The translations under genes and the position numbers were made by a program. Below, piece by piece: positions 1 to 6,231 of a stretch of DNA of 9,102 bases; position 1 is the first letter of the stretch; each line of letters starts with the position of its first letter. The notes below the pieces were generated by a model. That model worked only from the letters and a program-made list of their open reading frames with translations. It had not been told where the DNA came from and searched no databases. Origin of the DNA: CAZYTO01 sp964650405 (GTDB lineage: Bacteria; Acidobacteriota; Thermoanaerobaculia; Gp7-AA8); assembly GCA_964650405.1 (NCBI GenBank), contig CAZYTO010000241.1:1-9102 (forward strand), read 5' to 3'.

Positions 1-1
1 G

Positions 2-325
2 GCAAGGCGGGGGAAGCGTTCCGCCACGCCTAAAACCCCCAAGTCCCCCCCCGAAACCCCCTTCCGGGTCATCCAGCCACTCGATCCCGGCCTCCTCATG
101 GCCCATCCGGCCTACGGAGGGGTGAACCGTTCCGCGGACCTGGTCATCGTCGAGATCACCCTGAACGCCGGACGGACCGTCGAGGTCAAGAAGGCGCTGT
201 ACGCCGATATTGCCGCCCGCCTGCAGAAGGCCGCCGGCGTCCGTCCCGACGACGTGCTGGTCTCCCTCGTCGAGGTGACGAAGGAGAACTGGTCGTTCGG
301 CGGAGGGCGGATGACATACGGGTAG
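2..325 (+). CDS. Tautomerase-family protein (Tautomerase_2-like), 5'-truncated by the window edge
   Basis: The C-terminal stretch resembles the roughly 130-residue tautomerase family related to 4-oxalocrotonate tautomerase. Recognisable pieces are the RSADLVIVEITLNAGRT strand, the KKALYADIAARL helix, and the ending VSLVEVTKENWSFGGG followed by MTYG and a TAG stop at 323-325. Family members use an N-terminal proline as catalytic base; that residue would lie upstream of the window and cannot be checked. The frame is open back to base 2, and family-like sequence (FRVIQPLDPGLL) precedes the first ATG at 98, so 98 is probably an internal methionine. The first 20 codons in this frame are Pro/Lys-rich and unlike the family, while frame 1 at 1-30 reads GKAGEAFRHA, which fits the expected helix better. 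The gene may therefore carry a frameshift near base 31. Substrate unknown. Family assignment is from remembered consensus only. Confidence 0.62.
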   Translation, partial: ARRGKRSATPKTPKSPPETPFRVIQPLDPGLLMAHPAYGGVNRSADLVIVEITLNAGRTVEVKKALYADIAARLQKAAGVRPDDVLVSLVEVTKENWSFGGGRMTYG

Positions 326-360
326 TCGCTGGTCACTGATCGCTGATGGCTGATCGTGAT
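326..360. repeat. Degenerate 7-bp repeat array, TCGCTGR orientation
   Basis: Starting on the base after the tautomerase stop codon, five consecutive heptamers can be read: TCGCTGG, TCACTGA, TCGCTGA, TGGCTGA, TCGTGAT. These are the reverse complement type of the CCAGCGA/GACCAGC units at 431-502. Bases 326-353 can pair with 440-467 at 21 of 28 positions by hand count, so the two arrays form an imperfect inverted repeat. TCACTGATCGC recurs exactly at 8991-9001. Confidence 0.6.
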
Positions 361-430
361 TCAGGATGGCGAAGGCGTAGTCCAAAGAATTGAATATCGG
401 ATGGATCGACAAGCGGGTGCCCGCAATATT
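361..430. other. Noncoding spacer with nested inverted repeats between the two arrays
   Basis: No credible coding sequence is seen. GAATAT at 391-396 is the reverse complement of ATATTC at 426-431, and GCGG at 413-416 can pair with CCGC at 421-424. These nest inside the pairing of the flanking heptamer arrays, so the whole 326-467 stretch could form a branched hairpin or cruciform. Whether it is transcribed is unknown. Confidence 0.35.
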
Positions 431-502
431 CACCAGCGAACAGCGACCAGCGGAAAGCGACCAGCGAAATGGCGATCAGCGGACAGCGAGAGGCGAATCG
501 GC
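431..502. repeat. Degenerate 7-bp repeat array, GACCAGC orientation
   Basis: The run reads CACCAGC, GAACAGC, GACCAGC, GGAAAGC, GACCAGC, GAAATGGC (8), GATCAGC, GGACAGC, GAGAGGC, GAATCGGC (8). The 7-bp period is mostly kept, with two 8-bp slips. It ends directly against the TAGAAT box of the bamA promoter candidate. The same unit recurs near the end of the window at 9019-9049. Confidence 0.65.
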
Positions 503-518
503 TAGAATGCCCGCCGCT
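503..518 (+). promoter_or_regulatory. Probable sigma70-type -10 box with GC-rich discriminator, upstream of bamA
   Basis: TAGAAT at 503-508 matches a -10 hexamer (TATAAT) in 5 of 6 positions and is followed by the GC-rich run GCCCGCCGCT. Fourteen of these 16 bases recur upstream of lpxD at 3814-3829. No convincing TTGACA-like -35 is visible; that region falls in the heptamer array. A start near 515 would give bamA a leader of about 80 bases. Initiation is inferred. Confidence 0.5.
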
Positions 519-596
519 TTGGCGCTGTTAGTCGGTGGCGCGTGACCTCGCCCACGCTCGCTCGTCTCAAGCGAAGTACGTCTTCGAAGACAATCT

Positions 597-3083
597 ATGA
601 AACTGCCGACATTGATTCTTGCGGCAGCGCTGTTCGTCCTTCCTCTGGGCGCACAGACGCAACCGGCCACGCCGCAGCCGCAACAGCCGCCCAAGCCGCG
701 GCCGGGCCAGATTCTCGAGCGGCCTGACGCCGGCCGGATCACCAATGCTCCCGAGCCGGTCAAGCCCACTCCCGGCCAGCTCACCGGACAGCGCGTGGAG
801 CGTTTCGAAGTCACCGGCAACACCTCCGTCGCCAGCGACACCATCCGCGTCTACGTCGGCGTCAACATCGGCGAGGCCTACGACCCCGACGCCATCCAGA
901 AGAACTTCCTCAACCTCTGGCAGACCGGCCTTTTCGACGACATCCGTATCGAATCGTCGAAGGGAGAGGCCGGCGGCGTCGTGGTGCACGTCACGGTCAA
1001 AGAGCGTCCTCGCATCGGTTCCGTCGAGTACCGCAACAACAAGGAGTTGCAGACCTCCAAGATCACCGAGCAACTCGACAAGGACAAGATCGACCTCCAC
1101 GTCGGCAGCACCATCGAGCAGACGCTCGTCAAGCGCGCCGCGGAGTCGATCAAGAAGGCCTACACCGAGAACGGCTACGAGGGCGTCGAAGTCACGACCG
1201 AGACCGAGGACTCCGGCCAGCCGGGCGAAAAGAAGATCGTCTTCAACATCAACGAAGGCATCAAGGCCACCGTCTCGGCCGTCGAGTTCACCGGCAACCA
1301 CCGCTTCTCCTCGCGCCGGCTCCGCTTCTTCATGAAAGAGGTCAAGCCGAACGGCCTCATTTCCTGGATCCGGAAGAAGAACCTCTACATCCCCTCGAAG
1401 CTCGACGAGGACCTCGAGAACGTCAAGAACTACTACGAGGACTACGGCTACTACGACGTCAGCTTCGGCGAGCCGCAGGTCCTGCAGGTGCGGACGGGCA
1501 AGAAGCCGCGGGTGAAGATCATCATCCCGGTCAAGGAAGGGCAGGTCCAGCGCTTCAACGAGGTCAGCGTCTCCGGCAACACCATCCTCAAGTCCGAGTT
1601 CATCCTCAAGGACTGGCCGGTGAAGAAGGGGGAGATCCTCCGCCGCAAGAACATGCAGAAGCGGATCGACGACCTCAACGACTTCTACCGCGGCCACGGT
1701 TACATCTACTCGTACATCAACACCGAGTATTCGAAGGCCGGCACGAACCTGCTCGACGTACACATCTCGGTCTACGAAGGCGACCAGTTCCACCTCGGCC
1801 GCCTGGAGTTCCAGGGCAATACCACCACCAAGGACAAGGTCCTCCGCCGCGAGATCTTCATCGAAGAGGGCGACGTGATGGACATGGAGGCCTTCAAGCA
1901 GTCGATCTACAAGCTGGGCCAGTTGGGGTACTTCAAGGCCAGCGACAACCCCGACTTCCACGTGAACCCGGACAAGAAGACCGTGGACGTGACGATCAAG
2001 GGGACCGAGCAGGGCAAGAACGACGTCCAGTTCGGCGGCGGCTACTCCGAGGGGGGCGGCGCGTTCGTGCAGACCTCGTTCTCCACGCGCAACTTCCTCG
2101 GTGAGGGCGAGAACCTCGGCCTGGCCTTCCAGCGCGGCAACCGCCAGAACTACTTCTCCCTCTCCTACTCCGACCCGTGGTTCCTCGACACGCCGAACAG
2201 CCTGGGCGCCTCGGTGTTCGACCGTAACACGACCTACCCGCTGTCGGTCGGCTACCAGGAGCGCAGCAAGGGCGGCTCGATCGTCTACGGGTACCGCCTG
2301 CACCGTTTCGACTCCATCTCCTTCGCTTACGGCCTCGAGCACTTGAGGCAGCACACCGAGACGGCCAGCACGCCCGACGAGAACGGAAACGTGCCCGTGG
2401 CGGTCATCCAGGACGACCAGTTCTCCATGTCCACGGTCGGCCCGTCGTACTCGTTCGACTCGCGCGACAACCCGTTCGATCCGACCCGCGGTGGGCGGCT
2501 CAGCCTCTCCCTGGCCTTCTCCGGCGGTCCGCTCGGCGGCAACGTGCACTCCCTCAAGCCGATCCTCGGCATTACCAAGTTCTTCAAACTGAGCCGCCGG
2601 ACGTCGGTCAGCTTCAACACGGACCTCGGCTACCTCATCACCCTCGACAAGAACTGCTCCAACACCTACGACGAGCAGATCGCCGCCAAGAACAACCTCT
2701 GCGTGCCGAAATCGCAACGTTTCTTCGTCGGCGGCGAGTACTCGGTGCGCGGCTTCAAGTACGCCACCCTCGGTCCGAAGGAAGGCTCGTCGGTCGGCCA
2801 GTCGGTGGAGGCCGGCGGTTACAAGCAGCTCGTGGCCAACGCCGAGTACATCATCAAGCTCAACGACCCCCTCCGCCTCGTCTTCTTCGGCGACACGGGC
2901 TGGGCGTACGGCCACAGCGACAAGATCGACTTCGGCAAGCTCCGTTACTCGGCCGGCACCGAGCTGCGCATCTTCCTGCCGATCTTCCAGTTTCCGATCC
3001 GTTTCATCTACGCCTTCAACATCAAGCCCCAGAAGGGCGATCAGTTCGAATCCATCCAGTTCACCATCGGGAATACGTTCTAA
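597..3083 (+). CDS. bamA: Outer membrane protein assembly factor BamA
   Basis: Core subunit of the BAM complex, which folds and inserts beta-barrel proteins into the outer membrane. The 828-residue length is close to the E. coli protein (about 810). Residues 1-19 are a Sec signal peptide with likely cleavage after LGA. Residues about 20-60 are a proline/glutamine-rich linker. Five POTRA domains follow, at roughly 65-138, 139-221, 222-315, 316-396 and 397-470, with recurring FxGN turns (VTGNT, FTGNH, VSGNT, FQGNT). The C-terminal barrel spans about 475-828. It contains the family hallmark VRGF at 717-720 (the loop that packs inside the barrel) and ends in a terminal phenylalanine typical of the beta-signal. 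The ATG at 597 is chosen because it gives a proper signal peptide; a weak GAAGA lies 6 bases upstream. skp follows after 50 bases and probably shares the transcript. Confidence 0.96.
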   Translation: MKLPTLILAAALFVLPLGAQTQPATPQPQQPPKPRPGQILERPDAGRITNAPEPVKPTPGQLTGQRVERFEVTGNTSVASDTIRVYVGVNIGEAYDPDAIQKNFLNLWQTGLFDDIRIESSKGEAGGVVVHVTVKERPRIGSVEYRNNKELQTSKITEQLDKDKIDLHVGSTIEQTLVKRAAESIKKAYTENGYEGVEVTTETEDSGQPGEKKIVFNINEGIKATVSAVEFTGNHRFSSRRLRFFMKEVKPNGLISWIRKKNLYIPSKLDEDLENVKNYYEDYGYYDVSFGEPQVLQVRTGKKPRVKIIIPVKEGQVQRFNEVSVSGNTILKSEFILKDWPVKKGEILRRKNMQKRIDDLNDFYRGHGYIYSYINTEYSKAGTNLLDVHISVYEGDQFHLGRLEFQGNTTTKDKVLRREIFIEEGDVMDMEAFKQSIYKLGQLGYFKASDNPDFHVNPDKKTVDVTIKGTEQGKNDVQFGGGYSEGGGAFVQTSFSTRNFLGEGENLGLAFQRGNRQNYFSLSYSDPWFLDTPNSLGASVFDRNTTYPLSVGYQERSKGGSIVYGYRLHRFDSISFAYGLEHLRQHTETASTPDENGNVPVAVIQDDQFSMSTVGPSYSFDSRDNPFDPTRGGRLSLSLAFSGGPLGGNVHSLKPILGITKFFKLSRRTSVSFNTDLGYLITLDKNCSNTYDEQIAAKNNLCVPKSQRFFVGGEYSVRGFKYATLGPKEGSSVGQSVEAGGYKQLVANAEYIIKLNDPLRLVFFGDTGWAYGHSDKIDFGKLRYSAGTELRIFLPIFQFPIRFIYAFNIKPQKGDQFESIQFTIGNTF

Positions 3084-3133
3084 AAGAGGGTCGATTTATC
3101 CGTTGTCCAACGGGTAAACAAAAGGAGATCTCC

Positions 3134-3670
3134 ATGAAGAAGTATCTGGTTTCGATGGCAATGGCAGCGCTGGCGGCGCCGCTGTTCGCACAGACGACGG
3201 TGCCGGCCCGAGTTGCCGTCATCGACGTCCAGAAGGTTCTCACCACCTCGTCCGCCGGCAAGGCCGCCTACGACAAGCTGAAGAGGCTGCAGGACGAACG
3301 CGTGGCCAAGATGCAGAAGATGGACGAGGAAGTGAAGAACCTCGCCAACGAGCTGCAGACCAAGAAGCTCTCGCTCTCGGAAGACAAGCAGGCCGAGATG
3401 TCGAAGACGATCACCGACAAGCAGACCGCGCTCCAGCGCTACGCCCAGGACGCCGACAAGGAAGTCAGCGAAGCGCGCGACAAGGCCCTCCAGGAGCTGG
3501 ACAACAAGATCAAGCCGGTCATCGACGGCATCGGCAAGGAGATGGGGCTCGCCGCCATCTTCAACAAGTTCGAGTCCGGCCTCATCTACGCCTCGGACGC
3601 CATCGACATCACCGACACGGTGATCAAGCGCTTCAACGAAGCCAACCCGGTGCCGGCCGCCAAGCCGTAA
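3134..3670 (+). CDS. skp: Periplasmic chaperone Skp/OmpH family protein
   Basis: Skp trimers hold unfolded outer-membrane proteins in the periplasm and hand them to BAM. The 178-residue protein starts with a signal peptide, probably cleaved after the LFA at 17-19. The family core VAVIDVQKVL (27-36) follows, then a long charged, low-glycine helical region at about 42-130 that fits the coiled-coil tentacles. The end returns to a small body strand (GLIYASDAIDITDTVIKRFN). Length is in the usual range for the family. A strong Shine-Dalgarno, AAGGAGA, sits 6 bases before the ATG. The bamA-skp order is widely conserved. A strong intrinsic terminator follows the stop codon, so this is the last gene of its transcription unit. 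Confidence 0.92.
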   Translation: MKKYLVSMAMAALAAPLFAQTTVPARVAVIDVQKVLTTSSAGKAAYDKLKRLQDERVAKMQKMDEEVKNLANELQTKKLSLSEDKQAEMSKTITDKQTALQRYAQDADKEVSEARDKALQELDNKIKPVIDGIGKEMGLAAIFNKFESGLIYASDAIDITDTVIKRFNEANPVPAAKP

Positions 3671-3696
3671 GCCTCAGCGCGACCGCAGTCGTGACG

Positions 3697-3725
3697 AAGC
3701 CTCCCCCTCGCGGGAGGCTTTTTTT
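3697..3725 (+). terminator. Rho-independent terminator after skp
   Basis: A perfect 9-bp stem, AAGCCTCCC (3697-3705) with GGGAGGCTT (3712-3720), encloses a 6-base loop and runs into seven consecutive T residues (3719-3725). It lies 27 bases past the skp stop codon. It should end the bamA-skp transcript and separate it from lpxD. Confidence 0.93.
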
Positions 3726-3744
3726 GTTGGCGAGCGGGCGGGCA

Positions 3745-3801
3745 GCGAGCGGCGAGCGGGGGACCCTTCAGGCCCAATGCCGCTCGCCGCTCGCCGTTGC
3801 C
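3745..3801. repeat. Perfect 15-bp inverted repeat built from 7-bp units
   Basis: Two copies of GCGAGCG at 3745-3758 face two copies of CGCTCGC at 3781-3794. The full 15-base arms (3745-3759 and 3780-3794) are exact reverse complements around a 20-base loop. A related unit, CGTTGCC, follows at 3795-3801. No T-tract follows, so it is not a second terminator. Its right arm overlaps the place where a -35 element for the lpxD promoter would sit. Confidence 0.8.
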
Positions 3802-3813
3802 CCTCCGTCACAT

Positions 3814-3829
3814 TACAATGCGCGCCGCT
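3814..3829 (+). promoter_or_regulatory. Probable -10 box and GC-rich discriminator of lpxD
   Basis: TACAAT at 3814-3819 matches a -10 hexamer in 5 of 6 positions. With its discriminator GCGCGCCGCT it repeats the bamA promoter motif with two differences. Transcription would be expected to start near 3826-3828, only a few bases before the ATG at 3831, giving a leaderless or nearly leaderless message. Its position just past the skp terminator is where a new promoter is needed. Confidence 0.55.
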
Positions 3830-3830
3830 C

Positions 3831-4820
3831 ATGACCCCGGTTTCGGTTACGGACATCGTCACGCTCGTCAACGGCCGCTATGACGGACCGGCGGACCGGG
3901 CCGTCGCCGGCGTGGCCACGCTCGCGGACGCTCGCGATGACCAGCTCAGCTTCCTCGGCAATCCGAAGTACGCCTCGCAGGTGGCCGGATCGCGGGCCGG
4001 GCTGCTGCTCGTTCCCGACGCCACCCCCGGCGAGGATCCGCGCTTCATCCGGGTGAAGGACGTCTACTTCGCCCTCTCGCAGATTCTGACGAAGTGGTTC
4101 GCCGCCCGGCCGGTGCCGGAGGGAATCTCGCCGCAGGCCTCCGTCGCGCCGACAGCGAAACTCGGCCGGAACGCGCGGATTGGGCCGTTTGTCGTGGTCG
4201 GAGAGCGCGTCACCATCGGCGATGACGTGACGATCTACCCCAACGTCACGATCGAGCCGGGGAGCGAGATCGGCGACGGCACGGTCATTTACGCCAATGC
4301 TTCGATCTACCACGGCAGCCGGATCGGCCGGCGCTGTGTCATCCAGTCCGGCGCCGTCATCGGCTCCGACGGGTACGGCTTCGCCACGCACGGCGGCCGG
4401 CACCACAAGATTCCCCAGATCGGCATCGTGCGTCTCGAGGACGACGTGGAGATCGGGGCCGGAACGACCATCGATCGCGCCGCGCTGGGCGAGACGGTCA
4501 TCGGCGAAGGGACCAAGATCGACAACCTCGTGCAGATCGGGCACAACGTGCGGGTCGGGAAGCACTGCCTCCTCGTCTCCCAGGTCGGCATCGCCGGCTC
4601 CACCGTCCTCGGCGACTACGTCGTCGTGGCCGGGCAGTCCGGCTTCTCCGGCCACCTCACCATCGGCAGCCGGGTGCAGGTGGCGGCCAAGAGCGCCGTC
4701 CTGGCCGACGTGGCGGACGGGGAGAAGGTCATGGGGACGCCGGCAGTACCATTCCGGGAGTTCGCGCGACGTGAAGCGACCCTTCGCAAGCTCGCCAGAA
4801 AGAGGAGGAGCGATGAATGA
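3831..4820 (+). CDS. lpxD: UDP-3-O-acylglucosamine N-acyltransferase LpxD
   Basis: Third step of lipid A synthesis: transfers a 3-hydroxyacyl chain from ACP to the 2-amino group of UDP-3-O-acylglucosamine in the cytoplasm. With this start the protein has 329 residues (E. coli 341). Residues 1-95 form the uridine-binding N-terminal domain (GVATLADARDDQLSFL). Residues about 100-297 are left-handed parallel beta-helix hexapeptide repeats, and a charged helix closes the protein. Conserved blocks are GSDGYGFA (178-185), HKIPQIG (192-198), the catalytic-type QIGHNV with H238 (E. coli H239), and SGHLTIG with H275. An in-frame ATG at 3777 would add 18 residues encoded by the repeat array and by the promoter-like sequence, so 3831 is preferred. 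No Shine-Dalgarno precedes it. The stop codon lies inside another inverted repeat. Confidence 0.95.
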   Translation: MTPVSVTDIVTLVNGRYDGPADRAVAGVATLADARDDQLSFLGNPKYASQVAGSRAGLLLVPDATPGEDPRFIRVKDVYFALSQILTKWFAARPVPEGISPQASVAPTAKLGRNARIGPFVVVGERVTIGDDVTIYPNVTIEPGSEIGDGTVIYANASIYHGSRIGRRCVIQSGAVIGSDGYGFATHGGRHHKIPQIGIVRLEDDVEIGAGTTIDRAALGETVIGEGTKIDNLVQIGHNVRVGKHCLLVSQVGIAGSTVLGDYVVVAGQSGFSGHLTIGSRVQVAAKSAVLADVADGEKVMGTPAVPFREFARREATLRKLARKRRSDE

Positions 4821-4883
4821 CGAACGACGAGCGATGACGCCACCGGTGGTTCATCGTTCCTCGATCATCATTCACCGTTCGAG
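4815..4883. repeat. Opposed heptamer arrays forming a hairpin over the lpxD stop and fabZ leader
   Basis: The left half reads GAATGAC, GAACGAC, GAGCGAT. The right half reads GTTCATC, GTTCCTC, GATCATC, ATTCACC, GTTCGAG. Bases 4815-4837 pair with 4851-4873 at 19 of 23 positions. The loop contains the perfect palindrome CCACCGGTGG (4840-4849). The structure overlaps the lpxD stop (4818-4820) and its last unit ends three bases before the fabZ ATG. No T-tract follows, so it is not an intrinsic terminator. Confidence 0.72.
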
Positions 4884-4886
4884 AAC

Positions 4887-5327
4887 ATGATGACCATCAC
4901 CGAGATCATGAAGGTCCTGCCGCACCGCTACCCGATGCTGCTGGTCGACCGCATCATCGAGATCGACGAGCCCGGGCAGCGCATCGTCGGCATCAAGAAC
5001 GTCTCCGCGAACGAGCAGTTCTTCCAGGGGCACTTTCCGGGGGCGCCGGTGATGCCGGGCGTGCTGATCGTCGAGGCCAGGGCCCAGTGCGGCGCAATCC
5101 TCGGCCTGAAGGGCCTGGCGGACCGTGACCGGAAGCTCTTCCTCTTCGGCGGCGTGGACAAGGCCCGCTTCCGCCGTCCGGTCGTGCCCGGCGATCAACT
5201 GCGTCTCGAATGTGAAGTCCTTCACCGGCGCGCCTCGTCCGTGAAGATCAAAGGAACGGCCACTGTCGACGGCCTGCTCGCGGCCGAGGCCGAGCTGCTC
5301 AGCGTCCTGGTCGACAGGCCGGAGTAA
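4887..5327 (+). CDS. fabZ: 3-hydroxyacyl-[ACP] dehydratase FabZ
   Basis: Hot-dog fold dehydratase that converts 3-hydroxyacyl-ACP to trans-2-enoyl-ACP in cytoplasmic fatty acid elongation. It draws on the same 3-hydroxyacyl-ACP pool that LpxA and LpxD use, which is why it is often encoded between them. The length of 146 residues is typical. Signatures are LPHRYPMLLVDRI (11-23) and GHFPGAPVMPGVLIVEA (48-64), with the catalytic pair H49 and E63, and the later FGGVDKARFRRPV segment. After the catalytic glutamate the usual EAMAQ or EALAQ reads EARAQ, an arginine at 65 that looks unusual. Two adjacent ATGs (4887 and 4890) are possible starts. No good Shine-Dalgarno is visible and the leader is partly folded into the upstream hairpin, so coupling to lpxD translation is possible. 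Confidence 0.95.
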   Translation: MMTITEIMKVLPHRYPMLLVDRIIEIDEPGQRIVGIKNVSANEQFFQGHFPGAPVMPGVLIVEARAQCGAILGLKGLADRDRKLFLFGGVDKARFRRPVVPGDQLRLECEVLHRRASSVKIKGTATVDGLLAAEAELLSVLVDRPE

Positions 5328-5333
5328 AGGAAG

Positions 5334-6113
5334 ATGCCGGAAATCCACCCCACCGCAATCGTCAGCAATGAAGCCACACTGGCCGGCGACGTCGTCGTCG
5401 GTCCTTACGTCTCCATCGGCGCCGGAGTCGTCATCGGCGCCGGCACGGAAGTCGGCCCGTTCACGCGGATCGACGGCCCGGTCACCATCGGGGAGCGCAA
5501 CCGCATCGTCGGCCAGTCGTCGCTCGGCACCCCGCCCCAGGACCTCAAGTTCAAGGGCGAGCGAACGGAGCTGGTTATCGGCAACGACAACACCATCCGC
5601 GAGTTCTGCACCTTCAACCGCGGCACGTCGGGCGGCGGCGGCATGACCACCATCGGTTCGCACAACTTCTTCATGGCCTACTCGCACGTGGCCCACGACT
5701 GCCACGTCGGTTCGAACGTGATCTTCGCCAACAACGCCACCCTGGCCGGCCACGTGGAAGTGGGCGACTTCTCCACCGTCGGGGCGTTCTCCGCGGTCCA
5801 TCAGTTCTGCCGGGTCGGGGAGCATGCCTTCATCGGCGGCGACTCGATGTGCACCATGGACGTGCTGCCGTTCGTGAAGACTGTCGGCAGCCGGCCGACG
5901 AAGACGTACGGCATCAACTCCATCGGCCTGCAGCGGAAGGGCTTCTCTCCGGACACGATCGAGGCGCTCCAGCGCGCCTATCGCATCCTGACCCGGTCGA
6001 AACTGAAGCTGGAAGACGCCCTGGCGAAGATCGAGAACGACCTCGGCCTCTACCCTGAGGCCCGGTACTTCGTGGAGTTCATCCGGGGAGCGAAGCGAGG
6101 CATCATCCGATGA
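5334..6113 (+). CDS. lpxA: UDP-N-acetylglucosamine O-acyltransferase LpxA
   Basis: First step of lipid A synthesis: transfers a 3-hydroxyacyl chain from ACP to the 3-OH of UDP-GlcNAc. The 259 residues match the family (E. coli 262). Residues 1 to about 185 form the hexapeptide-repeat beta-helix, with the usual insertion loop GTPPQDLKFKGE (65-76), and the rest is the helical C-terminal domain. The catalytic histidine is H121 in AHDC (E. coli H125). H140 in LAGH and H156 in VHQFC match E. coli H144 and H160. G169 falls at the E. coli G173 chain-length ruler position. The start lies six bases after the fabZ stop; GGAG at 5321-5324, nine bases upstream, is the better ribosome site because AAGGAAG abuts the ATG. 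The protein ends in RGIIR, as is usual (E. coli RGLIR). Confidence 0.96.
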   Translation: MPEIHPTAIVSNEATLAGDVVVGPYVSIGAGVVIGAGTEVGPFTRIDGPVTIGERNRIVGQSSLGTPPQDLKFKGERTELVIGNDNTIREFCTFNRGTSGGGGMTTIGSHNFFMAYSHVAHDCHVGSNVIFANNATLAGHVEVGDFSTVGAFSAVHQFCRVGEHAFIGGDSMCTMDVLPFVKTVGSRPTKTYGINSIGLQRKGFSPDTIEALQRAYRILTRSKLKLEDALAKIENDLGLYPEARYFVEFIRGAKRGIIR

Positions 6114-6142
6114 GGGCGATGGAACAACCCGCCCACCGGGGG

Positions 6143-6205
6143 TTCAGCACGACGCAGTCGTGCCCTGCACCCCGCGCCTGTAGGGCACGACTGCGTCGTG
6201 CCGAA
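6143..6205. repeat. Inverted pair of REP-like palindromes (BIME-like)
   Basis: Two 27-base arms, 6143-6169 and 6179-6205, are reverse complements with two mismatches around a 9-base spacer. Each arm is itself a short palindrome. On the + strand, GTAG at 6180-6183 is followed by GGCACGAC, loop TGC, GTCGTGCC. On the - strand the other copy begins GCAG and has the same stem apart from one terminal G-T pair. A GTAG-type tetranucleotide in front of a small stem-loop is a known mark of REP elements mobilised by RAYT transposases. No T-tract follows. Confidence 0.82.
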
Positions 6206-6231
6206 CTCCACGTCGCTCGGGGTGACCGCTC

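Noticed and set aside
98..100. ATG at 98 as the true start of the tautomerase gene
   Set aside because: Family-like sequence continues upstream of it in the same frame, and the protein would lack the N-terminal half with the catalytic proline.
431..502. CRISPR array
   Set aside because: Units are 7 bp and contiguous, without 25-40 bp repeats or unique spacers, and no cas genes are present.
542..727. Small 61-codon open frame overlapping the bamA start
   Set aside because: It runs into bamA in another frame, has no ribosome site or family likeness, and its composition follows the bamA reading.
567..2915. A 782-codon open frame on the - strand opposite bamA
   Set aside because: It is a composition shadow: high GC at third codon positions removes stops from the opposite strand. 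The product is low-complexity (V, L, D, E, R rich) with no recognisable domain, and bamA is certain on the other strand.
3777..3830. Upstream in-frame start for lpxD
   Set aside because: The added residues are encoded by the inverted heptamer repeat and the -10 region, and they do not resemble the LpxD N-terminus.
6143..6205. Intrinsic terminator after lpxA
   Set aside because: The stem is strong but no T-tract follows on either strand, and the double palindrome with GTAG marks fits a REP pair better.
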